This document shows positions 1-8,252 of a stretch of 64,000 nucleotides of DNA, one piece after another. Position numbers and translations under genes: made by a program. The notes under the pieces are model-generated. The model was not told the DNA's origin. It did no database searches and worked only from the letters and a program-made list of their open reading frames with translations. How positions within the stretch are numbered: the first letter of the stretch is position 1; every line of letters begins with the position of its first letter. The stretch is from G038396625 sp038396625. Lineage in GTDB: Bacteria; Bacillota; Clostridia; Peptostreptococcales; Thermotaleaceae. The DNA lies in the NCBI GenBank assembly GCA_038396625.1, contig CP121688.1:1984001-2048000 (forward strand), read 5' to 3'.

Positions 1-1
1 T

Positions 2-523
2 ATAGCAGCGGCAATGAATCCCGCGATGACTACTTCTACGCAGTGGTTTGAAAGAACTTTAGATGATTCTGCAAATAGAAGAATGGCGATTCCTGAAACT
101 TTTCTAGCTATTGATGCTATTTTAGAAATATGTATTAATGTATCAAGTGGTTTAGTCGTATATGATAAAGTCATTGAGCAACATGTTATGAATGAATTGC
201 CATTTATGGCTACAGAAAATATTTTGATGGAAGCTGTAAAAAAAGGTGGAGATAGACAGGAATTGCATGAAAGGATTAGACTTCATTCAATGGAAGCTGG
301 AAAGCAGGTAAAAAGAGAAGGAAAAGCAAATGATTTATTAAATAGAATTGTGGATGATCCAATATTTCAACTGTCTAAAGAGGATATTCATTGCTTAATT
401 GATGCAAAACTGTTTACTGGTAGAGCAAAGGAACAAGTCTCAGAATTTATTGATACATATATCAACCCTATACTTGATAATAATAAAGACTTATTGGGTA
501 TTACAGTTGACTTAAAAGTATAA
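2..523 (+). CDS. purB: Adenylosuccinate lyase, C-terminal part (cut by window edge)
   Basis: The reading frame is open to the first base of the window, so this is the 3' part of a longer gene. PurB cleaves SAICAR and adenylosuccinate, releasing fumarate, in purine synthesis in the cytoplasm. The block reading TSTQWFERTLDDSANRR near the left end is the typical fumarase/aspartase-superfamily segment of PurB, where the ERTLDDS residues contribute to the active site. About 173 residues of an expected 430-480 are present. The helical C-terminal domain follows and the gene ends in TAA. No terminator is evident in the AT-rich 80 bases before the next promoter. The identity is fairly sure; the N-terminal two thirds cannot be assessed. 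Confidence 0.88.
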   Translation: MAAAMNPAMTTSTQWFERTLDDSANRRMAIPETFLAIDAILEICINVSSGLVVYDKVIEQHVMNELPFMATENILMEAVKKGGDRQELHERIRLHSMEAGKQVKREGKANDLLNRIVDDPIFQLSKEDIHCLIDAKLFTGRAKEQVSEFIDTYINPILDNNKDLLGITVDLKV

Positions 524-602
524 ATTATTTTGTAGAAAACGAATGAGAGTATATCAAATATAGATATTATAAATTGCATATATATATAAAATGACCATTG
601 TA

Positions 603-631
603 TTGACATCTATTTATTTTTTGTATATAAT
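603..631 (+). promoter_or_regulatory. Sigma-A promoter of the proA-proB operon
   Basis: TTGACA at 603-608, a 17-base spacer and TATAAT at 626-631 form a perfect consensus housekeeping promoter. Transcription should begin near 638 and run through the T-box leader. Confidence 0.85.
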
Positions 632-659
632 CATCTTTAAATACCATATTTTTAAATGC

Positions 660-870
660 TATGAAGGAGAATAGTAGAAGAGGAATGTTTTACAGAGAGT
701 AGGGCATTGGTGAGAGCCGTATAAACTACCTTTTTGAACCCACTCTAGAGCATAGGGCGAATAAGTCATTACGGTTGTAGTCACGTTACGATTACTTTGA
801 GTGAGTCAATTGGCTAATTAGGGTGGTACCGCGGGTAAACTCTCGTCCCTCAAGGGATGAGAGTTTTTTT
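660..870 (+). promoter_or_regulatory. T-box leader (tRNA-sensing riboswitch), probably tRNA-Pro
   Basis: The conserved T-box TGGTACCGCGG lies at 824-834 within a GGGTGGTACCGCGGGT block, preceded by an AGAGAGTAGGGCA / GGTGAGAGCC stem I with a GGTGAGA distal loop. The terminator hairpin at 837-870 (AACTCTCGTCCCT / AGGGATGAGAGTT, then seven T) competes with the T-box antiterminator. In the presumed specifier loop the sequence GAACCCACTCT offers CCC, a proline codon, which agrees with the downstream proline genes. Uncharged tRNA would stabilise the antiterminator and turn on proA-proB. The family is certain; the codon assignment is by eye and CCA or ACC in other registers are not excluded. Confidence 0.93.
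837..870 (+). terminator. Regulated terminator of the T-box leader
   Basis: A GC-rich hairpin is followed by a run of T ending at 870. It lies 106 bases before proA and directly after the antiterminator sequence, so it is a conditional attenuator and not an operon end. Confidence 0.9.
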
Positions 871-976
871 GTTGTTTGTAGATATAATTTGGATATACAA
901 ATAAAAAATCATGTAATAGGAATGTTAAAAGAAAAAATCGAACAAATATAATCTATAAAGAAAGGGAGAGATAAAT

Positions 977-2218
977 ATGTCATATTTAGTAGACAAGTGT
1001 AAATTATTGCATAAAGCGGCACAACCATTGTCAGTTACTGATACAAAATCTAAAAATGAAGCATTAAGAGAAGTTGCAATTAGTTTGAAAAAATATGAAT
1101 CATTCATTTTGGAAGAAAATCAAAAAGATGTTGAAGAAGCCAAAAAAAATAATGTAAAAGCTAGTTTGATTGATCGCTTAAGTTTAAATCAGCAAAGAAT
1201 AGATGGTATGATAGAAGGAATTCATACAATCATAGATCTTAAGGATCCTGTATGGAAAAGTAATGAGGTATGGACTTTAGAAAATGGACTAACATTAAGC
1301 AAGATGACAGTTCCCCTTGGTGTAATTGGTATTATTTATGAATCTAGACCTAATGTTACAGTAGATGCCTTTGCTCTAGCATTAAAGAGTGGCAACTGTA
1401 TTCTTTTAAGAGGTAGTTCTTCTTCTATACATTCTAATAAGGCTTTGGTATATGCTATTAAAGAAGGGTTGAAAAAGAGTACGATTTCAGAAGAGGTTAT
1501 TGGTTTTATTGATCGTGCAGATAGAACAGTGGTTTCAGAAATGTTAACTTTAAATGAATATATAGACTTGATTATTCCAAGAGGAGGAAGAGAATTAATA
1601 CAATTTGTTGTAAAGAATGCTTCTGTTCCTACGATTGAGACAGGTGTTGGCAATTGTCATATATTTGTTGATGAAACAGCAAATCTTGAAGGTGCAGTAG
1701 ATATTATTGAAAATGCTAAAGTACAGCGCCCAGGGGTGTGTAATGCCTGTGAGACTGTGTTAGTGCATCAAAATATTGCACGTATATTTTTACCTGAGTT
1801 ATATAAACGCTTGAATGAACGAGTAGAAATTCGTGGATGCAAAAAAACACAAGAGATTGTAACGATAAAAGAAGCTACAGAGGAAGATTGGAAAGAAGAA
1901 TATTTAGATTATATTATTGCAGTGAAAGTAGTAGATGATGTACATGCTGCAATTTCACATATCCATCAATACGGTACAAAACATTCAGAGGCTATACTAA
2001 CAGAGAACTTGATGCATGCAAATCTATTTACACGACAAGTAGATGCAGCAGCAGTATATGTGAATGCTTCAACTAGATTTACAGATGGAGGAGAATTTGG
2101 ATTCGGAGGAGAAATGGGTATCAGCACACAAAAAATTCATGCGCGAGGTCCAATGGGATTAAATGAATTAGTGACTGTGAAATATACGATAATGGGGAAT
2201 GGACAAATTAGAAAATAG
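977..2218 (+). CDS. proA: Glutamate-5-semialdehyde dehydrogenase (gamma-glutamyl phosphate reductase)
   Basis: ProA reduces gamma-glutamyl phosphate to glutamate-5-semialdehyde with NADPH, the second step of proline synthesis, in the cytosol. The 413-residue length is normal. It has the aldehyde-dehydrogenase fold; the catalytic cysteine is in RPGVCNACET at about residue 255, and GEFGFGGEMGISTQKIHARGP near the C-terminus is the family signature. A strong GGGAGAG ribosome site precedes the ATG. It is followed after nine bases by proB, so the order is proA-proB, the reverse of the common proB-proA. Expression is under the upstream T-box leader. The assignment is secure. Confidence 0.97.
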   Translation: MSYLVDKCKLLHKAAQPLSVTDTKSKNEALREVAISLKKYESFILEENQKDVEEAKKNNVKASLIDRLSLNQQRIDGMIEGIHTIIDLKDPVWKSNEVWTLENGLTLSKMTVPLGVIGIIYESRPNVTVDAFALALKSGNCILLRGSSSSIHSNKALVYAIKEGLKKSTISEEVIGFIDRADRTVVSEMLTLNEYIDLIIPRGGRELIQFVVKNASVPTIETGVGNCHIFVDETANLEGAVDIIENAKVQRPGVCNACETVLVHQNIARIFLPELYKRLNERVEIRGCKKTQEIVTIKEATEEDWKEEYLDYIIAVKVVDDVHAAISHIHQYGTKHSEAILTENLMHANLFTRQVDAAAVYVNASTRFTDGGEFGFGGEMGISTQKIHARGPMGLNELVTVKYTIMGNGQIRK

Positions 2219-2227
2219 GAGGATATC

Positions 2228-3028
2228 ATGATCTCTCAACTTATTCAAGAAAGTAAAAAAATTGTTATAAAGATTGGAAGTAATACCTTATCTAATGATG
2301 ACGGTACAATCAATAGAGAATTTTTAAAAAAACTTACAACACAAATCTATAATTTGAATAGTCAAGGGAAACAAATTGTAATTGTATCTTCTGGGGCTAC
2401 TATTGCTGGGGTGGCGACAATTGGTAAATGGGCGAGAAAAAAAGATATTCATTATAAACAAGCTTTATGTGCAATTGGACAGGTAGAATTGATGGATGCT
2501 TATCGAAAAGCGTTTAATGAATATAATATTCATATTGGTCAAATTCTTTTAACAAGTGAAGATTTTTTAGACACAAATAGAACATTAAACATAAGAAACA
2601 CCTTATTTACTTTGTTAGATGAAGGTGTAATTCCTATCATTAACGAAAATGATACGGTTAGCGTTGATGAAATAAAAATAGGAGATAATGATACTTTGGC
2701 TGCGCTAGCAGCAAATCTTTGGAATGCGGATTTGCTTATATTGCTTAGTGATATCGACGGTGTATTTGATAAAAACCCAAACGAATATAAAGATGCTATT
2801 TTAATGGATCAAGTAAGAGACATTGATGCTTTGCTGGAAAAAATTGAAATAGGAAAAGAAAATGATTTTGGAACTGGTGGTATTGCTACAAAAATTGAAG
2901 CTGCAAGAAAAGTAAACAGATATGGAATTCCTATGATCTTAACGAATGGGAAAAAAGAAAATATATTAAATAAACTCTTAGATGGAACAGAGGATGCAAC
3001 AGTTTTTATTCCACAAATAAAGGCATAG
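2228..3028 (+). CDS. proB: Glutamate 5-kinase, short form without PUA domain
   Basis: ProB phosphorylates glutamate to gamma-glutamyl phosphate, the first and usually feedback-inhibited step of proline synthesis. The amino-acid-kinase domain is complete: KIGSNTLSNDDG near the N-terminus, VSSGA at about residue 56, and DFGTGGIATKIEAA near residue 217 for nucleotide and substrate binding. At 266 residues it lacks the C-terminal PUA domain found in the ~370-residue enzymes, a known short form. It is translated from an AGGAGGATATC ribosome site just after proA and shares its T-box-controlled transcript. A terminator hairpin follows. Confidence 0.96.
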   Translation: MISQLIQESKKIVIKIGSNTLSNDDGTINREFLKKLTTQIYNLNSQGKQIVIVSSGATIAGVATIGKWARKKDIHYKQALCAIGQVELMDAYRKAFNEYNIHIGQILLTSEDFLDTNRTLNIRNTLFTLLDEGVIPIINENDTVSVDEIKIGDNDTLAALAANLWNADLLILLSDIDGVFDKNPNEYKDAILMDQVRDIDALLEKIEIGKENDFGTGGIATKIEAARKVNRYGIPMILTNGKKENILNKLLDGTEDATVFIPQIKA

Positions 3029-3095
3029 CATGAAAGTATCTTTTAAGAGTTATTTGATAGGAAATCTACGTAGCATCTAAATTTTTTATAAAAGG

Positions 3096-3128
3096 TTCAC
3101 CTAGCATTTTTGTTAGGTGGATTCTTTA
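3096..3128 (+). terminator. Intrinsic terminator after proB
   Basis: CACCTAGC and GTTAGGTG pair around a T-rich loop and are followed by a T-rich tail. It closes the proA-proB operon. Confidence 0.75.
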
Positions 3129-3276
3129 TGTACTGATTTTTAAATTTTAAAATAATTATAACGTCTATATAATGTGATATGATTGTGATATAATATGCAA
3201 TGTTGGAAAATGATTTTTATTTGCATGATTTATAAAAATATAGCAATACTAAAGAAAAAGCAATTGGAGGAAATAT

Positions 3277-4398
3277 ATGTTAATTAAATCAATTGCAAGA
3301 ATAGATAAAAAAACGAAAGAGCTTGTTAATAGATTGAATGCTGGCGAAATTGCAGTTATTAAGCATAAAGATTTGGATGAAATTGCAGCCAACTCTTTAG
3401 TGATGTGTAGACCACGTATGGTCATAAATGCAGAACAATCTATTAGTGGTAGATATCCTAATCTAGGTCCTGAAATTTTACAAAGATCAGGAATACCTAT
3501 TTTAGATCATGTTGGGAGTGAAGTTTTTGATACTATTAAAGAAAATGATGTATTAGAAATTCAGGGCAATGAAATTTATTTGGATGGAAAATACATCGGA
3601 AGTGGTACAATCTTAACTGAGGAAAGCATTACTATGTTGCTTGAAGAAACAAAGGAGAATTTTCAAGAAGAATTAGATAAATTTATTGAAAACACATTAG
3701 AATATGCCAAAAAAGAAAAAAATATGCTGCTTGGTAATTTAGCAATTCCTAAAGTGAAAACTGCCTTTCAAGGACGACATACGTTAATTGTAGTAAGGGG
3801 ACAAAATTATAAAGAAGATTTGCATGCCATTAAACATTATATTGACGAATTCCATCCTATATTGATAGGCGTTGATGGTGGTGGTGATGCCCTTATGGAA
3901 TTTGGATATGTTCCAGATATGATTATTGGGGATATGGACAGTGTTTCTGATAAATGCTTGAAAGCATCTAAAGAAATAGTTGTACATGCGTATCCTGATG
4001 GTAGGGCACCAGGATTAGATAGAATCAATACCCTTGGTTTAAATAATGTTGTATTTCCAGCCCCTGGAACTAGTGAGGATATTGCAATGCTATTGGCCTT
4101 CGAAAATGAAACAGAGTTAATTGTGGCTGTAGGAACGCATTCCAATATGATTGATTTTCTTGAAAAAGGAAGAAAGGGAATGGCTAGCACTTTTCTTGTT
4201 AGATTAAAGGTTGGAAGTAAGCTTATTGATGCAAAAGGTGTTAATAAATTATACAAAGAAAGTATAAAGTTGAAGTATGTTATTGGATTAGTGTTTGGTG
4301 CTATGATTCCCATATTTATTGCAGGGATATTATATCCACCTGTTCAGCAAATATTAAAATTATTAATGATAAAATTAAAATTTATTTTTCCAATGTAA
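3277..4398 (+). CDS. steA: SteA-like putative cytokinetic ring protein (thiamine-pyrophosphokinase-like fold)
   Basis: This 373-residue protein matches the family annotated in Gram-positive bacteria as SteA. The N-terminal part (MCRPRMVINAEQSISGRYPN, LGPEILQRSGIPILD) is the family-specific domain. Residues ~165-310 resemble thiamine pyrophosphokinase, with GVDGGGDALMEFG and IGDMDSVSD in place of the nucleotide-binding loop. One hydrophobic helix near residues 331-350 would anchor it in the membrane. In Corynebacterium SteA works with SteB at the division site; a thiamine kinase function is not implied. Here it is followed by a SteB/MctB-like gene and two polyprenyl-sugar enzymes, so a role in envelope building is plausible but inferred. 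Confidence 0.8.
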   Translation: MLIKSIARIDKKTKELVNRLNAGEIAVIKHKDLDEIAANSLVMCRPRMVINAEQSISGRYPNLGPEILQRSGIPILDHVGSEVFDTIKENDVLEIQGNEIYLDGKYIGSGTILTEESITMLLEETKENFQEELDKFIENTLEYAKKEKNMLLGNLAIPKVKTAFQGRHTLIVVRGQNYKEDLHAIKHYIDEFHPILIGVDGGGDALMEFGYVPDMIIGDMDSVSDKCLKASKEIVVHAYPDGRAPGLDRINTLGLNNVVFPAPGTSEDIAMLLAFENETELIVAVGTHSNMIDFLEKGRKGMASTFLVRLKVGSKLIDAKGVNKLYKESIKLKYVIGLVFGAMIPIFIAGILYPPVQQILKLLMIKLKFIFPM

Positions 4399-4420
4399 AT
4401 AGTCGTGGGAGGGATAACGA

Positions 4421-5308
4421 TTGACGATCAATTTAAAATATTATGTAATGACCATTGTAGCCATATTTTTAGCCATTGGTATTGGCATCTTTATAGGTAT
4501 TATGTTAGATGGACAAGATTTAATTGTGGAACAACAGCATGAGCTTGTTTATCAGATTGAGAGTAAATTTGATGAATTTAAATTAAAACAAGATGAATTA
4601 CAAGGAAAAATCGATAATCTAACTTTACAAAGGGAAAAAAACCAAAAATTTATTGATACAATTTATCCAGAAATTGTAGATAGCAAGTTAAAAGATTTAA
4701 ACGTGGTAATATTGGAGACAAGTGAATATTTTGCATATTCTGGACTCGCAGATGCTTTCAAAAAAGCAGGAGTAAATAATGTCACAAATATTTTAATTCA
4801 AAATCCTTTTATGCTTAAAGAAGAGGATAATATACGTCAAATTGCACAAGAATTAAATCTAGAAGGAGAAACAAGAGAAGAAATTCAGAAGAGTCTAATA
4901 CAGAAGCTTTCCAATACCTTAATTACTGGTGAACAATTGGATTTTGTTAAAAACTTAAAAGATAAGCAAATGATAGATTTCACAGAAGATTTTCATTTTC
5001 CAATTGACTATATTGTTATTGCAGGTGGTAGTATAAATAGTGATAAAGTGATATTAAATAAAATAGAAATTCCACTGATTGAATATGTTAAAAAAAGGAA
5101 TATACCGATTATGGCTGTAGAAAATTCAAATATGACTTTTTCAAATATTCCAGATTATAAAAAATTAAGAATTTCTACAGTTGATAATGTAGATACTGTA
5201 ATAGGAAAAGTAGCAATGCTAATGGTTGCAAGCGGTCAAGAAGGACACTTTGGTGAAAAAGAAACTGCTGAAAAATTAATTCCTCAAGGATTTATAAATG
5301 TTGATTAG
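4421..5308 (+). CDS. SteB/MctB-like membrane-anchored protein (annotated copper transporter family)
   Basis: The product is 295 residues with an N-terminal transmembrane helix (about residues 8-29, followed by a coiled coil to residue ~75) and a large C-terminal domain of alternating strands. This is the architecture of PF11382, named after mycobacterial MctB and also known as SteB. The start is TTG with a GGGAGGG ribosome site; the next ATG would remove part of the anchor. It follows the SteA-like gene by 22 bases, the same pairing seen in actinobacteria. No metal-binding motif is visible, so the copper label should not be taken literally. Partner of SteA in division or envelope work is the better guess. 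Confidence 0.72.
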   Translation: MTINLKYYVMTIVAIFLAIGIGIFIGIMLDGQDLIVEQQHELVYQIESKFDEFKLKQDELQGKIDNLTLQREKNQKFIDTIYPEIVDSKLKDLNVVILETSEYFAYSGLADAFKKAGVNNVTNILIQNPFMLKEEDNIRQIAQELNLEGETREEIQKSLIQKLSNTLITGEQLDFVKNLKDKQMIDFTEDFHFPIDYIVIAGGSINSDKVILNKIEIPLIEYVKKRNIPIMAVENSNMTFSNIPDYKKLRISTVDNVDTVIGKVAMLMVASGQEGHFGEKETAEKLIPQGFINVD

Positions 5309-5319
5309 GAGATGATGGA

Positions 5320-6006
5320 GTGTCTAAACGAATTACTGTTCTTTTGCCTGCATATAATGAAGGGGATCGGCTTAAATATACTATTGATGGCATAAAAAGT
5401 TCTAAATATGTAGATAAAATTGTAGTCATAGATGATGGTTCAAAGGATGACACATTTCTCATTGCTAAAAGCAATGATGTTGAAGCTTACCAACTAGACA
5501 GAAACTATGGCAAGGGATTTGCTATGAATTACGGTATAAAGAAAGTATTACGAGATAGCAAGATTGTTGTATTTTTGGATGCAGATATTGGAGAAACTGC
5601 TTCTGATGTGGATAAGCTCATTGCTCCTATATTAATGGGTGAGACAGATGTGACAATTGCTCGATTTCCTTCAGCTAAAAAAAAGGGAGGATTCGGACTT
5701 GTTAAGAGTTTAGCTAGGTTGGGTGTGCGATTTTATACTGGACACACTATTAATACATCGCTTTCCGGGCAAAGAGCTTTTGAGGTAGATGTATTAAAGC
5801 AATTAGGAGAAATTCCTTCTGATTATGGGGTAGAAGTTGGGATGACCATTGATATTTTGAAGATGGGTTTTAAAATAAAAGAAGTAGATGTAAACATGAC
5901 ACATAGAGAGACAGGAAGAGATATTAAGGGTTTTATTCATCGAGGAAAGCAATTTTATCAAATATTATTAACATTACTGCGCAAGTCTAAAGGAGTGACA
6001 AAGTAG
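5320..6006 (+). CDS. Family 2 glycosyltransferase (DPM1/GtrB-like, cytosolic)
   Basis: A 228-residue GT-A glycosyltransferase. VLLPAYNEGDRL at the N-terminus, VIDDGSKDDT, and FLDADIGE (the metal-binding DxD) are clear; the acceptor region has SGQRAFEVDVL and MTHRETGRD. No transmembrane helices follow, so it would use a nucleotide sugar at the membrane face, probably to load a polyprenyl phosphate. It begins with GTG after an AGGAGATGATG ribosome site and its stop overlaps the next start by one base, so it is co-translated with the MraY-like gene. The sugar and acceptor are unknown. Confidence 0.82.
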   Translation: MSKRITVLLPAYNEGDRLKYTIDGIKSSKYVDKIVVIDDGSKDDTFLIAKSNDVEAYQLDRNYGKGFAMNYGIKKVLRDSKIVVFLDADIGETASDVDKLIAPILMGETDVTIARFPSAKKKGGFGLVKSLARLGVRFYTGHTINTSLSGQRAFEVDVLKQLGEIPSDYGVEVGMTIDILKMGFKIKEVDVNMTHRETGRDIKGFIHRGKQFYQILLTLLRKSKGVTK

Positions 6007-6818
6007 TGTTTATGCCTATTATTTTATTCTTTGTGAGCTATATCATAACCAAGAAGCTTGTTCCTATGTTTCTAGCGTTGTTACATGAAGCTGGGTCTGT
6101 TAATAAAAATTTCAGAGGAGAAGAAATTCCTGTAAGCATCGGGATTATATTTATTCCCGTTATTTTGATGAATATAGCTTGCTTAATGCTATGGCCATTT
6201 GAATATAATCAGGTTTTAAGCTTCATATTCTTAATAGGCTCTCTAGGTATGGGATTGGCTGGTTTATTGGATGATCTATTGGGAAATAGGAATGTAACTG
6301 GATTAAAAGGACATTTCAAAATGATATTAAAGGGCAGACTTACCACTGGAGGTTTCAAGGCTGTTTTTGGAGGTTTTTTAGCATTTGTTATAAGTGTAGT
6401 GATTTCCAATGGATGGATAAATGTTTTTATGAATACCCTCATTATTGCACTCTTTACAAATTTTATGAATTTATTGGATTTAAGGCCAGGTAGGGCACTA
6501 AAAGGATTCCTTCTAAGTGGATGTGTCTTACTGTTTATACCTGTTATACAAGTTTTTCGAGATTTATTATTTGGGCTAATAGGTGCTGTTGTAGCATATC
6601 TGCCCTATGATTTGAAAGCCAGGTCTATGATGGGAGACGTAGGATCAAACATTTTGGGTATTTCTTTAGGAATAACATGTGCTTCTGCAAACTTTCCAAC
6701 AAGAGTGGTGACTTTAATATTTTTAGTGGCATTGCATATATATACTGAAAAATATTCTTTAACGCAAACAATTAAAGAAAATAAAATATTAAATTTTTTA
6801 GATGAAATAGGTAGATAA
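6006..6818 (+). CDS. MraY/WecA-like membrane glycosyl-1-phosphate transferase homologue
   Basis: This 270-residue integral membrane protein has about eight hydrophobic segments. It keeps several elements of the MraY/WecA superfamily: GLLDDLLGNRNVTGLKGH with the paired aspartates, NFMNLLDLRPGRALKG where MraY has its NxxNxxDG loop, and SMMGDVGSNILG. It is shorter than MraY (~320) and the DG loop is replaced by DLRPGRALK, so the nucleotide-sugar substrate is likely different. It probably moves a sugar phosphate to a lipid carrier and shares the pathway with the preceding glycosyltransferase. The chemistry is by homology; the product is unknown. Confidence 0.75.
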   Translation: MFMPIILFFVSYIITKKLVPMFLALLHEAGSVNKNFRGEEIPVSIGIIFIPVILMNIACLMLWPFEYNQVLSFIFLIGSLGMGLAGLLDDLLGNRNVTGLKGHFKMILKGRLTTGGFKAVFGGFLAFVISVVISNGWINVFMNTLIIALFTNFMNLLDLRPGRALKGFLLSGCVLLFIPVIQVFRDLLFGLIGAVVAYLPYDLKARSMMGDVGSNILGISLGITCASANFPTRVVTLIFLVALHIYTEKYSLTQTIKENKILNFLDEIGR

Positions 6819-6836
6819 TAAAATGTCTGCCTTTTT
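6810..6836 (+). terminator. Weak candidate terminator after the steA cluster
   Basis: GGTAGA pairs with TCTGCC (one G-T pair) and five T follow. The loop is ten bases and the stem short, so the call is tentative. Confidence 0.4.
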
Positions 6837-6981
6837 ATTACATTTAGGCTCAAAAGATAAGTATACAAGAAAAAGATTATGACAACTTATGAAAGTATGT
6901 GTTCTGTGCACATTAATATATTTTGTTTGATAATATACAGCTTCATATCTACAAAAATCTATAAAGAAAAGGAGTAATAAT

Positions 6982-8079
6982 ATGTTAAGTATGAAAACAG
7001 GACGAGTTGTGGAAATTTTGAAAGAAGGAGATGATATTACAGAGGTTATTGTTGAAATAAATAATATGAAATATAAAGCAATGAACTATAATGAATTAAC
7101 AGGAAAGATTAAGATGGGTGATAATTTATTACTCAATACTACTGCTGTAGATTTGAATTTAGGAACAGGTGGATATCATTTTGTAATAGCGAATACCCAA
7201 AAATATGATAAGGATTTGTGTCAAGGAGGCCATATTATGAAATTAAGATATACTCCTTATCAAGTAAAGGTGTTCTCTGCTGAAGAACAAGATAGTAAAT
7301 TTCATCATATTTTTAATGAATTTAAATCTCTAAATGATATGCCTGTCATTGTAGGAACACTTCATAGCATGCTTTCACCGATTATTGAAGTCTTAAAAAA
7401 TGATAAAAAAGATATTAAAATTGCTTATATCATGACTGATGGTGCAGCGTTACCAATAAGTTTTAGTCACATGGTAAAAAAGCTAAAAGAGAAACAATTA
7501 TTATGTGGAACAATCACCATTGGAAATGCATTTGGTGGCGATTTAGATTGTGTAAATATTTATAATGGCCTTATTGCTGCAAAAGAGATTTTAAAATGTG
7601 ATATTGCTATTGTTACAATGGGTCCAGGTATTGTAGGCACGGGAACAAAATATGGTTTTAGTGGGATTGAGCAAGGAGCGATTATTGATGCGGTTAATGA
7701 TTTAGGAGGTATTCCGATTGCGATCCCAAGGATTAGCTTTGCAGATTCTCGTTCAAGGCATAAAGGGATAAGTCATCATTCTATAACTGTATTAGATAAA
7801 ATTGCGAAAACAAAAGCAGTAATAGGAATTCCTCATTTTGAAGAAAAAAAGCATCAATATATCTGTGCGCAAATTTACAATACCAAAATTGAAGAAAAAC
7901 ATAATATGATCTACATTGATCCTAGTACAACAATAAATATACTGGAAAATGCAACCTTAAAAATGTCTACAATGGGCAGAAGTTTTCAAGAAGATATGGA
8001 ATACTTTATAACAGCAGGTGTATCTGCGCAATTAGCAATTAAAATTCTAGATGATCCTCAATTAAATCTTCTAAAGTAG
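6982..8079 (+). CDS. DUF3866 family protein, function unknown
   Basis: A 365-residue soluble protein conserved in spore-forming Firmicutes near nudF and spoIIM. The N-terminal ~65 residues look like a small beta domain (RVVEILKEG, VIVEINN, LNLGTGGYHFV). The rest is a Rossmann-like domain with MTDGAALPISFSH, IVTMGPGIVGTGTKYGFSG and ISFADSRSRHKGISHHS; the conserved SRHKGISHHS block suggests an active site or a ligand-binding loop. No enzyme can be named. It starts at ATG after AAAGGAGTAATA. A candidate antisense gene overlaps its last 41 bases. Confidence 0.85.
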   Translation: MLSMKTGRVVEILKEGDDITEVIVEINNMKYKAMNYNELTGKIKMGDNLLLNTTAVDLNLGTGGYHFVIANTQKYDKDLCQGGHIMKLRYTPYQVKVFSAEEQDSKFHHIFNEFKSLNDMPVIVGTLHSMLSPIIEVLKNDKKDIKIAYIMTDGAALPISFSHMVKKLKEKQLLCGTITIGNAFGGDLDCVNIYNGLIAAKEILKCDIAIVTMGPGIVGTGTKYGFSGIEQGAIIDAVNDLGGIPIAIPRISFADSRSRHKGISHHSITVLDKIAKTKAVIGIPHFEEKKHQYICAQIYNTKIEEKHNMIYIDPSTTINILENATLKMSTMGRSFQEDMEYFITAGVSAQLAIKILDDPQLNLLK

Positions 8080-8170
8080 TATATTGATTACTAAGATCTT
8101 CTAATACCTCTAGCAAATCAGAAACTTTACCAATAAGATACAGATGATTGGGGCTTACTATTTTATACAT
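8039..8170 (-). CDS. Candidate MciZ-like peptide (FtsZ inhibitor), 43 residues
   Basis: The minus-strand frame from ATG at 8170 to TAA at 8039 encodes 43 residues beginning MYKIVSPNHLYLIGKV. Lined up without gaps against the 40-residue Bacillus subtilis MciZ as I remember it, P7, L12, G14, K15, L23, D35 and I37 coincide and most other core positions are conservative (I/V, E/D, F/Y). MciZ caps FtsZ filaments in the sporulating mother cell. In Bacillus mciZ lies beside nudF; here the frame ends 84 bases before nudF. An AAAGG sequence lies about ten bases before the ATG; an earlier in-frame ATG at 8188 has no ribosome site. It overlaps the DUF3866 gene end. Homology is by hand and from memory, hence moderate confidence. 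Confidence 0.55.
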   Translation of the reverse strand: MYKIVSPNHLYLIGKVSDLLEVLEDLSNQYTTLEDLIEDHLEF

Positions 8171-8252
8171 ACTATCACAGCCTTTCATATATTGATTACG
8201 TTATAATATGCAAGCTTGTTCAAAATTATTCTAATAAATAGGAGGTTTAACA

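Noticed and set aside
3185..3194. Promoter for steA from TATAAT at 3189-3194
   Set aside because: No acceptable -35 at 16-18 bases; in this AT-rich sequence TATAAT alone is expected by chance.
8189..8212. Sigma-E promoter for the MciZ-like ORF (minus strand GCATATT)
   Set aside because: The -35 fits perfectly but the best -10 at 13 bases (TATATGAA) matches only about half, and the implied start site would lie too close to the ATG to include the ribosome site. Left as a hint, not a feature.
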